Shown one piece after another: positions 21,401 to 24,000 of a DNA stretch of 24,000 nt. A program made the translations under genes and the position numbers. The DNA lies in NCBI GenBank assembly GCA_903813345.2, contig CAIIXF020000058.1, positions 126,001 through 150,000 on the forward strand, given 5' to 3'. Each line of letters opens with the position of its first letter. The first letter of the stretch is position 1. The notes under the pieces are model-generated. The model did not search any database. It was given only the letters and a program-made list of their open reading frames with translations, and was not told where the DNA came from. Source of the stretch: Owenia fusiformis (Eukaryota > Annelida > Polychaeta > Sabellida > Oweniidae).

Positions 21401-23849
21401 CAATGATACGGACATTACTGTTGTATTACATACTTTTATATCATGGCTACGTTATATCAATGACGCCACGTGTCTGTGTGCGAGTGAAATTAGGAAGAAA
21501 TGAAACATGACGTTCCGATGACTTCATAAGATTGTCATGGTAAAAGGTTTGGTGGCTATACAGGAATATATAGCCGACCTTCAGCTCCATTGACTTCAAT
21601 ACAATTGCTTCGCTGGGTATGTAATACTTTACTATATATACTGGGGTATCTCTATTGGCTGATCTAATATACAGTAGATATATTCATGATAAAATATCAC
21701 CTTATTTCTAAAAATGTACAACTATTGTTATTAATAATATTATATTAGATAAATGTGTGAGTATCACTTAATAAAAGGTTAATAATATCTTATCAAAGAT
21801 AAATTCATATAAAAGTATCTCTTAAACATAATATAAATATTGATCCCAGAAAATCTCAGAATGTTAAAATTAAGTCCTATCCGCTTCAAACAGTATTAAC
21901 ACATTTATAAGTAGAAGAATCGCAAGCACAATTAACAGAGCTGAGTTAGTAATATTCCATAGCAATAACACAAGAACTAAAAACATCACAAAAACATCAC
22001 TGGAAGATCTAGTCTTAACTATGTTAAACAAAGAAGGTGGCAAAAATGGGGCATTACATGTTTGTTGATCAGTATGTCTAGTGGCCCTCATTGGAGGTCT
22101 TGTTCTATCTCTAGCTGGAGTATTATAAAACTGTCTCCTGTTGAACCCAGACTTATCTATACCATTGTTAAAAGTATCATAACTATTGGGAGTGTGATTA
22201 TCAAGTTGAGTGGTGTCTTCACTATATTGGCCTGATGCTGTATGCAATGTGCCATCAGGAGGCTCATGCTTCAAGGCACCATTACTCAATTTGGTAGTCA
22301 CACTTGATTTGTCTGGAGCACATATGGAACTGTCTGAAGCACAATTTGATGTGTCTGAAGCACATTTTGATGTGTCTTGTGCATACTTTGGTGTGTCTGA
22401 AGCACACTCTGATGCATCTAAAGCATTATTTGATGTGTCATTATTTGAAGTACATTTTGACGTGACTGAAGCACACTGTGATGCATCTAAAGCACACTTT
22501 GATATGTCTGAAGCACACTGTGATGTGTCTGAATTACACAGCAAAGCTGATGAGGTGTCAGAGGAAGATACAGTGTGAGGTAAAGAACACACAGAGGCAC
22601 AATGATGCTGGGCTGAAAACAGATTTGGGGTTACTCCTGATTAACATTGGGTGACACAGAAGTAACAAAACTTTACAACAGGTCAATAGAAAACCGCAGT
22701 TTGGCTGGTTTGTTACATATGAAGTAGAGAAAATATATTTTTCTACTTCCAATACACAAATGTGATTTACTATTGATCATCTACAATCCAAATCTACCTA
22801 TGTGAGATTCTAACATGCATTAACAGCAAGCAGGGAATGGTTAGTATTCAAGAATAGTGGAATGTTAAATAAAATAAAGGAATCATATTTCTTAATTAAA
22901 ACCTTATAGTTTAGAATATCTACAACTGTTGATACATTTGGATGAAATATGAATTGTCAATCTTACAGGAATTTTTTTAGATATAACGATGGGCTAAAAT
23001 TACTTACAATAAAACATACAATTGATTTACTGATTTTTAAATTATAAAATATCATTATTAATTTTGAATTGCCCATTGAAACTGTGAGTGGTGAACCATG
23101 AAAATGAAAAATTGAATGCCCATAAACCTTACACAGCACAGTACACTTATAATACAGTTCTACATTAAGTGTTGAAAATACTAGCCAGAGTGAAAATATT
23201 TAAGGTGGGCGAAGCAGGATGAGTAATGACCTTTTACATGTCGGTTTGGAAATTGATGTCATACTAAGATTCGTCCCATTAGGCCCACCTTAAATTCATT
23301 TACACCATTGCACTACACAATACTAAGGGGGCTAGAGGATGTCCTAGCAGGGGGATTACATGTGACTCTATCCAACATGTGATAATCTCATGCATGATAT
23401 GATATTGATGTATTAAACATAAGAACACACCTTGCACAATCAGTTCAGCTGTGGTTGTATCCTCCCCTCCCACATTGGTGGCCTTGCACGTGTACGTCAT
23501 CTCAGCATCATCTGGTAAAACATCAAAGATCTCAAGTATACCAGTATCCTCGACACGTGAGATTCCGTACCTCGGAGATGGCTCCAGTTTCACTGATGAT
23601 GCGTACCAGGTTAGCTCAGGATTGGGCAAGCCAGTGACTTTGCACTCAAACCTGGCAGTCTCTGTCTTATTCACAGTGACATCAGTTAGAGGTTTAGTGA
23701 ATGTGGGTTTCTCTAAATCAACAAGGAGTTGACACTCGCAGGTGGCACTGCCCAGTGTGTTGGTTGCCTTGACGGTGTAGTCACCCTCGTCATCAATTGT
23801 GATATTGTGCATAGTCAGTGTGGCTGTGAGGTCTGTGTGGTACTCCGTG
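160..23849 (-). CDS. Partial giant titin/obscurin-like muscle protein, 24 joined exons
   Basis: Minus-strand exons, 5' to 3': 23849-23431, 18056-17775, 16087-15939, 15704-15603, 15271-15118, 14694-14386, 13958-13833, 13647-13459, 13241-13073, 12821-12240, 12045-11761, 11251-10736, 9809-9744, 8686-8512, 8073-7879, 7311-7050, 5527-5255, 4900-4628, 4282-4016, 3072-2812, 2535-2263, 1864-1598, 1309-1040, 426-160. All have GT donors and AG acceptors, and phases agree at every junction, giving 2043 codons without a stop. The product has one partial and 19 complete I-set Ig domains, a Ser-Pro linker (residues 234-278), a charged DWRxxL linker (about 1080-1174) and a PEVK-like stretch (1175-1239). Tandem intracellular I-set domains with such linkers are typical of sarcomere giants (titin, obscurin/UNC-89, twitchin), which act as scaffolds and springs. 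Start and end of the gene are outside the window. No kinase, FnIII or SH3 domain is seen, so the exact orthologue is not decided. Confidence 0.9.
427..1039. other. Intron
   Basis: Between the Ig exons 1040-1309 and 160-426. AT-rich, with the hairpin at 473-504 and otherwise nothing recognised. Confidence 0.85.
473..504. repeat. Near-perfect hairpin, 15-bp stem, 2-nt loop
   Basis: CATGGATTTTTTAGA pairs with TCTAAAAAACCCATG with one mismatch and a TT loop. It is flanked by a short direct repeat (ATTCAACC). On the transcribed strand it sits about 47-78 nt upstream of the acceptor of the exon at 160-426, close to where a branch point would be. Confidence 0.7.
1040..1309 (-). CDS. Exon: Ig domain 8 of the array (Y-type)
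   Basis: Residues 1865-1954, 270 bp, phase 1-1. The acceptor is GCTATTGTAG and the donor GATG|GTAAGTTA. The A strand is ELPPMFTRHLENQHV, B strand AEFSCELS, core Trp VKWYINSV, then PAKYELIADGTMHALLV, and F strand GEVTAVCGQYRT. Its Cys sits two residues after the canonical F-strand position. It is closest to the next exon. Confidence 0.92.
1598..1864 (-). CDS. Exon: Ig domain 7 of the array (W-type)
   Basis: Residues 1776-1864, 267 bp, phase 1-1. The acceptor is TGCATTGCAG and the donor GAAG|GTATGAGG. The A strand is ELPPKFTSPLKEITI, B strand AKFECEINK, core Trp VTWYLDDI, E strand GHWHYLTI, F strand EGEITAIVGEDKTVA. The F-G region is nearly the same as in the exon at 4016-4282. Confidence 0.93.
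1865..2262. other. Intron
   Basis: Between Ig exons 2263-2535 and 1598-1864. I see no gene, RNA or repeat in it. Confidence 0.85.
2263..2535 (-). CDS. Exon: Ig domain 6 of the array (Y-type)
   Basis: Residues 1685-1775, 273 bp, phase 1-1. The acceptor is CCTACAACAG and the donor ATAG|GTATACAG. The A strand is EPDPVFLEELTNV, B strand AEFNCEISK, core Trp VRWLLGNR, then RSDKFKLSSDGYNRTL, and the F strand EGVVSIVVPGTS. The real exon begins upstream of the only early ATG. Confidence 0.91.
2812..3072 (-). CDS. Exon: Ig domain 5 of the array (W-type)
   Basis: Residues 1598-1684, 261 bp, phase 1-1. The acceptor is TTTATCGCAG and the donor ATAG|GTACTTCA. The A strand is EPVFTRSLKDV, B strand AEFICKVSK, core Trp VEWYQGND, E strand ERWHTLVIKDC, F strand AGSIHAVLGQEVT. 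The HTLVIKDC pattern is common in tandem I-band or obscurin-type Ig domains. Confidence 0.92.
3073..4015. other. Intron
   Basis: Between Ig exons 4016-4282 and 2812-3072. AT-rich. Open frame runs on into its upstream (high-coordinate) end from the exon at 4016, but this is read-through past a clear GTAATT donor. No Ig-like or other exon was found. Confidence 0.85.
4016..4282 (-). CDS. Exon: Ig domain 4 of the array (Y-type)
   Basis: Residues 1509-1597, 267 bp, phase 1-1. The acceptor is TTCATTGCTAG and the donor ACAG|GTAATTCA. The A strand is ELPPVFTRPLEDN, B strand AWFDCDV, core Trp in VRWFLDLL, then PSDKYIIGAEGYLHTL, and the F strand QGEIMATVGEDKTVAN. The open frame reads past the donor into the intron; the similarity to sister exons sets the end at 4016. 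Confidence 0.92.
4283..4627. other. Intron
   Basis: Between two Ig exons of the array. No feature seen. Confidence 0.85.
4628..4900 (-). CDS. Exon: Ig domain 3 of the array (W-type)
   Basis: Residues 1418-1508, 273 bp, phase 1-1. The acceptor is TTTCTATCTAG and the donor AAAG|GTACATGT. The A strand is SFTKSLEDCTI, B strand AEFICEVN, core Trp EVAWAIQG, and E strand GRWHSLIV, with an extra Trp that recurs in domains 5 and 7. The F strand GGQVTAAILN lacks the second Cys. Confidence 0.92.
4901..5254. other. Intron
   Basis: Between two Ig exons of the array. No feature seen. Confidence 0.85.
5255..5527 (-). CDS. Exon: cysteine-free Ig domain 2 of the array
   Basis: Residues 1327-1417, 273 bp, phase 1-1. 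The acceptor is TGTCTATCAG and the donor GAAG|GTTAGTGT. The domain begins EIIPVLKLDDV, has AEFVLTTN in place of the Cys-bearing B strand, core Trp in VEWFIGDD, a lysine-rich D/E hairpin (KDMKNKKKHYL) and the F strand GKQVTAKVRK. No Cys is present anywhere. There is no internal ATG near the start, so it is recognised from frame, splice sites and Ig pattern rather than from a start codon. Confidence 0.88.
6484..6551. repeat. Diverged direct repeat, two 32-bp copies
   Basis: Copies at 6484-6515 and 6520-6551 share GGTA, TCTAACG and TCAACTTACT in the same spacing, with several mismatches. Part of the repeat-rich intron between the first two Ig exons of the nine-Ig array. Confidence 0.7.
6676..6740. 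repeat. Three 22-bp tandem copies
   Basis: CCCGATATTAAAAGTTTTTA plus AT is present twice exactly, preceded by a one-base-shorter diverged copy and followed by a decayed start of a fourth (CCTGTTATTAAT). Intronic, with no coding meaning seen. Confidence 0.85.
6854..6930. repeat. Diverged direct repeat, two copies of about 36 bp
   Basis: GGTGTCAGCTTAGCAATATT at 6854 and GGTGTCAGGTCGGCAAACTT near 6895 begin two copies that go on with TTATTTGGC/TTATTCGGC and end in TTACA/TAACA. The second copy also resembles, in part, the TTGCCGATTGCCGAAT stretch near 6390. The 6376-6960 stretch is probably a decayed transposon or local duplication. Confidence 0.5.
7050..7311 (-). CDS. Exon: Ig domain 1 of the nine-Ig array
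   Basis: Residues 1240-1326, phase 0 to 1. The acceptor is TATCACATAG and the donor GAAG|GTATGCAC. The A strand is WEFTKPLEDQ and the core Trp is in VDWYINDKPV; a lysine-rich turn (DGKKRKMIV) lies at the D/E hairpin. The B strand AIYETEV lacks the Cys, while the F strand AEVKCVF keeps one. It is the only member of the array that starts in phase 0, converting linker phase to the phase 1-1 pattern that follows. Confidence 0.9.
7312..7878. other. Intron
   Basis: Between the PEVK-like exon and the first Ig of the nine-Ig array. It holds a small AGCTGGT/ACCAGCT hairpin at 7458-7475 and AT-rich simple sequence; nothing coding. Confidence 0.85.
7879..8073 (-). CDS. Exon: PEVK-like E/K/P-rich linker
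   Basis: Residues 1175-1239, 195 bp, phase 0-0. The acceptor is TTAATGATAG and the donor GTTAAG|GTACATAC. The exon encodes AEFTPTEFDFEKRERIELEQ, then a Pro/Val/Glu part (APPEVQVEAPAPVEEKG), then a lysine/glutamate-rich run (EKKEKPEEKVEEKGF). The composition is that of titin-family PEVK or charged spacer segments, expected to be disordered or partly helical and extensible. It is skippable in frame. It separates the DWRxxL linker from the nine-Ig array. Confidence 0.85.
8074..8511. other. Intron
   Basis: Between the DWRSLL exon and the PEVK-like exon. No feature seen. Confidence 0.85.
8512..8686 (-). CDS. Exon: acidic linker with DWRSLL motif
   Basis: Residues 1116-1174. The acceptor is CTACTTTCAG (phase 2) and the donor GAACAG|GTACACTG (phase 0). 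An acidic run (TEGEEEEY) leads to DWRSLLKQVD, the third W motif. It is followed by AEFGFNLKEVLQQE, which may be a degenerate fourth copy (F in place of W, NLKEVL), and an EAPEPEPEAKV stretch. Known myosin light chain kinase N-termini bind F-actin through DFRxxL motifs; that this linker binds actin is inference only. Confidence 0.87.
8687..9743. other. Intron of about 1.1 kb
   Basis: Between the small NWRDLL cassette exon and the DWRSLL exon. AT-rich. An open minus-strand stretch near 8719-9081 has no splice sites or motif that would make it an exon. Another small linker exon could hide here. Confidence 0.75.
9744..9809 (-). CDS. Small cassette exon: NWRDLL motif linker
   Basis: Residues 1094-1115, 66 bp, phase 2-2. 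The acceptor is CTTCACATAG and the donor CATGC|GTAAGTAG. The peptide is basic/acidic and ends TFNWRDLLKHA, the second D/N-W-(R/K)-x-x-L motif. It is too short to find by open-frame length. Support comes from the strong GTAAGT donor, frame agreement on both sides and motif similarity to both neighbours. It is divisible by three and could be a cassette that sets motif number. Confidence 0.8.
9810..10735. other. Intron of about 0.9 kb
   Basis: Upstream of the small cassette exon. AT-rich with short TATAGA simple repeats near 10130. No supported exon. Confidence 0.8.
10736..11251 (-). CDS. Exon: Ig half, complete Ig, first DWKxxL motif
   Basis: Residues 922-1093, 516 bp, phase 2-2. The acceptor is CCTTGCACCAG and the donor CATAG|GTATGTCC. 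It finishes one Ig (F strand NIGTIKVHASNPGGE) and encodes a full domain: APTFIEKPVKCTV, B strand AEFRCKVDGEPEP, Trp in VEWTKGKWKKM, F strand DAGTYTVTITNELG. It then leads into an acidic linker, DKEEEVVDWKATLKHR. The GKWKKM insertion after the Trp resembles Ig domains of twitchin/titin-type proteins. The closing DWKATL is the first of three related motifs. Confidence 0.92.
11252..11760. other. Intron
   Basis: A phase 2 intron cutting a core Ig Trp codon. No other feature seen. Confidence 0.85.
11761..12045 (-). CDS. Exon: Ig half plus Ig half (Trp-to-Trp module)
   Basis: Residues 827-921, 285 bp, phase 2-2. The acceptor is TTGCATTCCAG and the donor TGTG|GTAAGTTC. Both ends cut the core Trp codon of an Ig domain (TG|G). 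The exon therefore runs from one domain's Trp (LRGDTILEASERV, F strand AAMYTVRAKNSVGQ) to the next domain's Trp (PPKIIRAPVDTV, B strand AVFTAKIKGLPAP, which lacks the B-strand Cys). It can be skipped in frame, which would fuse two half-domains into one hybrid Ig. Confidence 0.9.
12240..12821 (-). CDS. Exon: end of an Ig, one complete Ig, start of a third
   Basis: Residues 633-826, 582 bp, the largest coding exon apart from the candidate terminal exon. The acceptor is TTTTTTTCAAG, phase 2, with AAG instead of the usual CAG/TAG; the donor is ACCTG|GTGAGTGA, phase 2. It completes the preceding Ig (F strand GKYRCEAINSAGEAE). It then encodes a whole domain from LQPPKFTREV through B-strand MSMTCNVIGVP, WYKGDD and F strand DTGPIRVVAKNKAGEA (second Cys absent), followed by the first half of a third domain (MPKFIKKLANIEIMEKE). 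It ends inside that domain's core Trp codon (TG|G). Confidence 0.92.
13073..13241 (-). CDS. Exon: linker plus first half of an Ig domain
   Basis: Residues 577-632. The acceptor is GCTTTATTCAG (phase 1) and the donor TACAA|GTAAGTTC (phase 2). A 20-residue linker (LEPGQESPLLLRHRE) precedes A strand APVFTELF. B strand TKLVLIGTV has no Cys, an unusual feature beside its neighbours. The exon stops two residues after the core Trp (VRWYK, Lys codon split AA|G). Confidence 0.87.
13459..13647 (-). CDS. Exon: second half of an Ig domain
   Basis: Residues 514-576, phase 1-1, 189 bp. The acceptor is CATATTTCAG and the donor AAAAC|GTAAGCAC. It begins with the core Trp (AEWYLGDKKL). E strand TYVFEINK and F strand EDAGVYTCKATNKAGEA complete the domain begun in 13833-13958, and both canonical Cys are present across the pair. 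The end, EVQSAK, starts a linker into the next exon. Confidence 0.9.
13833..13958 (-). CDS. Exon: linker plus first half of an Ig domain
   Basis: Residues 472-513, phase 1-1, 126 bp. The acceptor is CTACTTGTAG and the donor GAAG|GTGAGTAC. A short linker (VPAPVKEE) leads to A strand PPEFVKVPEK and B strand ANFICRITGYPRPE, ending just before the core Trp, which is in the next exon. Only other-frame peptides are long here, so the exon is easy to miss. Confidence 0.88.
13959..14385. other. Intron
   Basis: Between the Pro-Lys-Val/Ig exon and the next half-Ig exon. No feature seen. Confidence 0.85.
14386..14694 (-). CDS. Exon: Pro-Lys-Val linker plus complete I-set Ig
   Basis: Residues 369-471, 309 bp, phase 1-1. 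The acceptor is TGTCTACTCAG and the donor AATG|GTAAGGCA. A short PKPVPKVPPK linker precedes an Ig domain with B-strand Cys in AEFECSATGSP, core Trp in LTWYKDGKEI, and F strand DDGMYVCKASNEAG. Both canonical Cys are present. This is the most textbook-like I-set domain in the window, with the twitchin/titin-type pattern GSPTPTLTWYKDG. Confidence 0.93.
14695..15117. other. Intron
   Basis: No gene or repeat recognised. Confidence 0.85.
15118..15271 (-). CDS. Exon: Ig domain, second half
   Basis: Residues 318-368, phase 0 to 1. The acceptor is GTTACTTTCAG and the donor GATG|GTAAGAAT. It encodes the D-G strands: the E strand is HHLEVYDV, the F strand ENVGTYTAIAENTFG (Ala in place of the second Cys), and the G strand TADLEL. 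Together with 15603-15704 it completes one I-set domain. Confidence 0.88.
15272..15602. other. Intron inside an Ig domain
   Basis: A phase 0 intron between the two halves of one Ig domain. No feature seen. Confidence 0.85.
15603..15704 (-). CDS. Exon: Ig domain, first half
   Basis: Residues 284-317, 102 bp, phase 0-0. The acceptor is CTTTTCAG and the donor ACACAG|GTAAGTAT. It encodes the A'-C strands: KVKEGEVADFECQVTGEP has the usual B-strand Cys and the G-E-P turn, followed by NVTFEFNK, where Phe stands at the normally invariant Trp. The domain is assembled from three exons: A strand from 15939-16087, this exon, and the second half from 15118-15271. Confidence 0.88.
15939..16087 (-). CDS. 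Exon: Pro/Ser-rich linker with repeated S-P motifs
   Basis: Residues 234-283. The acceptor is TATGTTTGCAG (phase 1) and the donor CTCAAG|GTATGACC (phase 0). The peptide is low complexity, rich in Pro, Glu, Ser and Arg. It holds three related motifs, RPKSPSPVEE, RPRSVSPVEA and QRSPSPSG, and ends with IPPEFVLK, the A strand of the next Ig domain. S-P pairs after a basic residue are candidate proline-directed kinase sites; vertebrate titin has comparable KSP/SP repeats at its ends. It has no long open frame of its own, but is supported by both splice sites and by frame agreement with its neighbours. Confidence 0.85.
16088..17774. other. Intron of about 1.7 kb
   Basis: Between Ig exon 17775-18056 and the Ser-Pro linker exon, which join in frame directly (G|TT, Val). 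Contains the hairpin at 16820-16859. Short open frames on either strand show no domain pattern. Confidence 0.8.
16820..16859. repeat. Perfect 11-bp stem hairpin in intron
   Basis: GCAAGGGGGTA at 16820-16830 pairs exactly with TACCCCCTTGC at 16849-16859 across an 18-nt loop. The G-run is unusual in this AT-rich intron. No further function is seen. Confidence 0.7.
17775..18056 (-). CDS. Exon: single I-set Ig domain
   Basis: Residues 140-233, phase 1-1, 282 bp. The acceptor is ACAACAACAG and the donor AAAG|GTAGGGAG. The domain starts EAPKILEGPKVV, has B-strand Cys in ITIVCDI, core Trp in CTWTKAD, and F strand EDEGVYTVTLKN, where the usual second Cys is replaced by Val. The linker before the domain is short. 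The exon follows a gap of more than 5 kb and precedes the Ser-Pro linker exon. Because both ends are phase 1 it can be skipped without a frameshift. Confidence 0.9.
19963..20130. mobile_element. MITE-like element with imperfect terminal inverted repeats
   Basis: The left end reads AGTGAAACCTGAAAGTAGAACAC. The right end, on the other strand, reads AGTAGAACCTGTCTAAGTGG followed by AACAC. They match imperfectly over about 24 bp. Inside the left half a roughly 17-bp unit like GAAGTAGAACACCTCTA repeats about three times. There is no coding capacity. No clear target duplication could be fixed, so the borders are approximate. Confidence 0.5.
20617..20860. repeat. Degenerate 17-bp palindromic minisatellite
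   Basis: Units close to TTGGTATAATACAAGCC recur many times with drift, including clean copies near 20671 and 20806. Each unit is almost its own reverse complement (CTTGGTATAATACAAG). It lies downstream of the candidate terminal exon and could fall in its 3' UTR or in the large intron. Confidence 0.75.
21304..21420. mobile_element. Fold-back element with 41-bp inverted arms
   Basis: Arm 21304-21344 matches the reverse complement of 21380-21420 at 37 of 41 positions, including the run TATCATTGAATATATGCCT. The short centre (21345-21379) is itself an imperfect palindrome (AATATAGCC...GGTTATATT). A second perfect 11-bp inverted pair, GTATTACATAC at 21423-21433 and its complement at 21617-21627, lies just beyond. 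It encloses a hairpin GGCTATA/TATAGCC at 21554-21575. The whole 21300-21630 stretch looks like a non-autonomous transposon or fold-back unit. Confidence 0.6.
21870..22612 (-). CDS. Candidate alternative terminal exon with heptad repeats and hydrophobic C-terminal tail
   Basis: An open frame of 246 codons ends with TAA at 21872-21870. It starts after a pyrimidine-rich acceptor (CTGTTTTCAG) in phase 1, the phase in which the upstream Ig exon 23431-23849 ends; joined, the junction codon is GCC. In frame upstream of the acceptor a stop is reached without an ATG. The first in-frame ATG lies deep in the exon, so an upstream spliced exon is needed. The tail has a Ser/Thr-rich start, about eleven copies of a heptad like C-A-S-D-T-S-K (22302-22538), a polar Asn/Thr/Arg-rich stretch, then about 36 mostly hydrophobic residues (about 21888-21995) broken by W-N-I-T-N-S, and a final EADRT. 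This would be a tail anchor or hydrophobic hairpin. No family is recognised. It may instead be the last exon of a separate minus-strand gene. The nearest common poly(A) signal on this strand is ATTAAA near 20824-20829, about 1 kb on. Confidence 0.5.
22302..22538 (-). repeat. 21-bp coding minisatellite (Cys-Ala-Ser-Asp-Thr-Ser-x heptads)
   Basis: About eleven diverged 21-bp units encode heptads such as CASDTSK, CASDTSN, CASDISK and CALDASQ on the minus strand. One irregular unit sits near the middle (TSNNDTSNN). The period of 21 keeps the frame, so both strands stay open across it; the plus-strand frame is taken as a by-product. The Cys at each heptad start is kept in most copies, while the third and fifth positions vary. 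Confidence 0.85.
22613..23430. other. Intron
   Basis: Between the first Ig exon and the candidate terminal exon. It contains the TTAA-flanked element at 23200-23293. No other exon was seen. Confidence 0.75.
23200..23293. mobile_element. Short TTAA-flanked MITE-like element
   Basis: A perfect 13-bp inverted pair, ATTTAAGGTGGGC at 23198-23210 and GCCCACCTTAAAT at 23283-23295, frames about 94 bp of non-coding DNA. The ends can be read as TTAA duplications flanking GGTGGGC/GCCCACC inverted termini. TTAA targets are typical of piggyBac-type elements. It lies in the intron between the first Ig exon and the candidate terminal exon. Confidence 0.5.
23431..23849 (-). CDS. Exon: end of one Ig domain plus a complete I-set Ig
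   Basis: Residues 1-139. The acceptor (TTTGTAG, phase 2) enters the second half of an Ig domain, whose F strand reads DEGDYTVKATN and whose G strand ends at CQLLVD. A complete Ig follows: A strand KPTFTKPL, B-strand Cys in ARFECKV, core Trp in ELTWYAS, and F strand MTYTCKATN. Both canonical Cys positions are present in this second domain. The donor is G|GTGTGTTC (phase 1), weaker than the GTAAGT/GTATG donors of most other exons here. That fits its possible use with two competing acceptors, at 18056 and 22612. The first half of the upstream Ig lies beyond the window. Confidence 0.9.
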
Positions 23850-24000
23850 CTACAAAGATATGTAATAAATATGTATTTATGTACACCATAATGGAATATA
23901 ATGTGTCTCAATCTGCTCCATAGAATACTGATATATACATTTTTAATGAAAACAAGTTTCTAAACAATTTACTATTTTATAGCACATGACACTTTAAAAT

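Larger units (their letters stand above)
18057..21869. other. Large gap: intron and possible 3' UTR of the alternative exon
   Basis: No Ig-like exon was found here. It holds the elements at 19963-20130, 20617-20860 and 21304-21420. Minus-strand poly(A)-type hexamers occur as ATTAAA near 20824 and AATAAA near 20213 and 19666; none lies within 1 kb of the TAA at 21870. A plus-strand open frame at 20277-20597 lacks any recognised motif. Confidence 0.7.

Noticed and set aside
18057-21869. Separate gene boundary (end of one gene, start of another) in the big gap
   Set aside because: Phases of 23431 and 18056 join in frame to a continuous Ig chain (E-A-P-K-I at the junction). A two-gene model is not excluded but needs more assumptions.
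22210-22578. Plus-strand open frame through the 21-bp repeat
   Set aside because: The repeat period keeps both strands open. The minus frame is longer, begins at an acceptor in the right phase and ends in a coherent hydrophobic tail.

Overview
The window is a piece of a eukaryotic, almost certainly invertebrate animal, nuclear genome. Coding DNA comes in short exons with GT/AG borders, separated by visibly AT-richer introns of about 0.1-1.7 kb (one gap is over 5 kb). Every supported exon lies on the minus strand, so the gene runs from high to low coordinates and continues past both window ends. I cannot name the phylum; a marine invertebrate is a guess.

The gene encodes part of a giant titin/obscurin/twitchin-type muscle protein. 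Joining 24 exons by splice phase gives one uninterrupted reading frame of 2043 codons (counted from the first complete codon at 23848 to 160). It holds 19 complete and one partial I-set immunoglobulin (Ig) domains. No fibronectin III, kinase, SH3 or RhoGEF domain is visible, so the exact family member (titin-like, obscurin/UNC-89-like or twitchin-like) is undecided. Residue numbers below refer to this joined frame.

Layout in gene order. (1) 23849-10736: ten complete Ig domains plus the end of another, many split over two or three exons, with a Ser-Pro-rich linker exon at 15939-16087. (2) 11251-7879, overlapping the end of part 1: a charged linker with three D/N-W-(R/K)-x-x-L motifs spaced about 21-22 residues, then an E/P/K-rich PEVK-like exon. 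(3) 7311-160: nine Ig domains, eight of them as clean one-exon-one-domain phase 1-1 modules. Modules 19-24 alternate between two subtypes, and the last two look like a recent duplication.

The most unusual item is at 21870-22612. A minus-strand open exon begins at a good acceptor whose phase matches the preceding Ig exon. It encodes a Cys/Ser/Asp heptad-repeat region and ends in a long hydrophobic segment and a stop. It has no usable ATG of its own. It may be an alternative last exon producing a short, membrane-anchored Ig protein from the giant gene. The large gap around it also holds several repeat or MITE-like elements.

No tRNA, rRNA, CRISPR or bacterial-type feature was seen.
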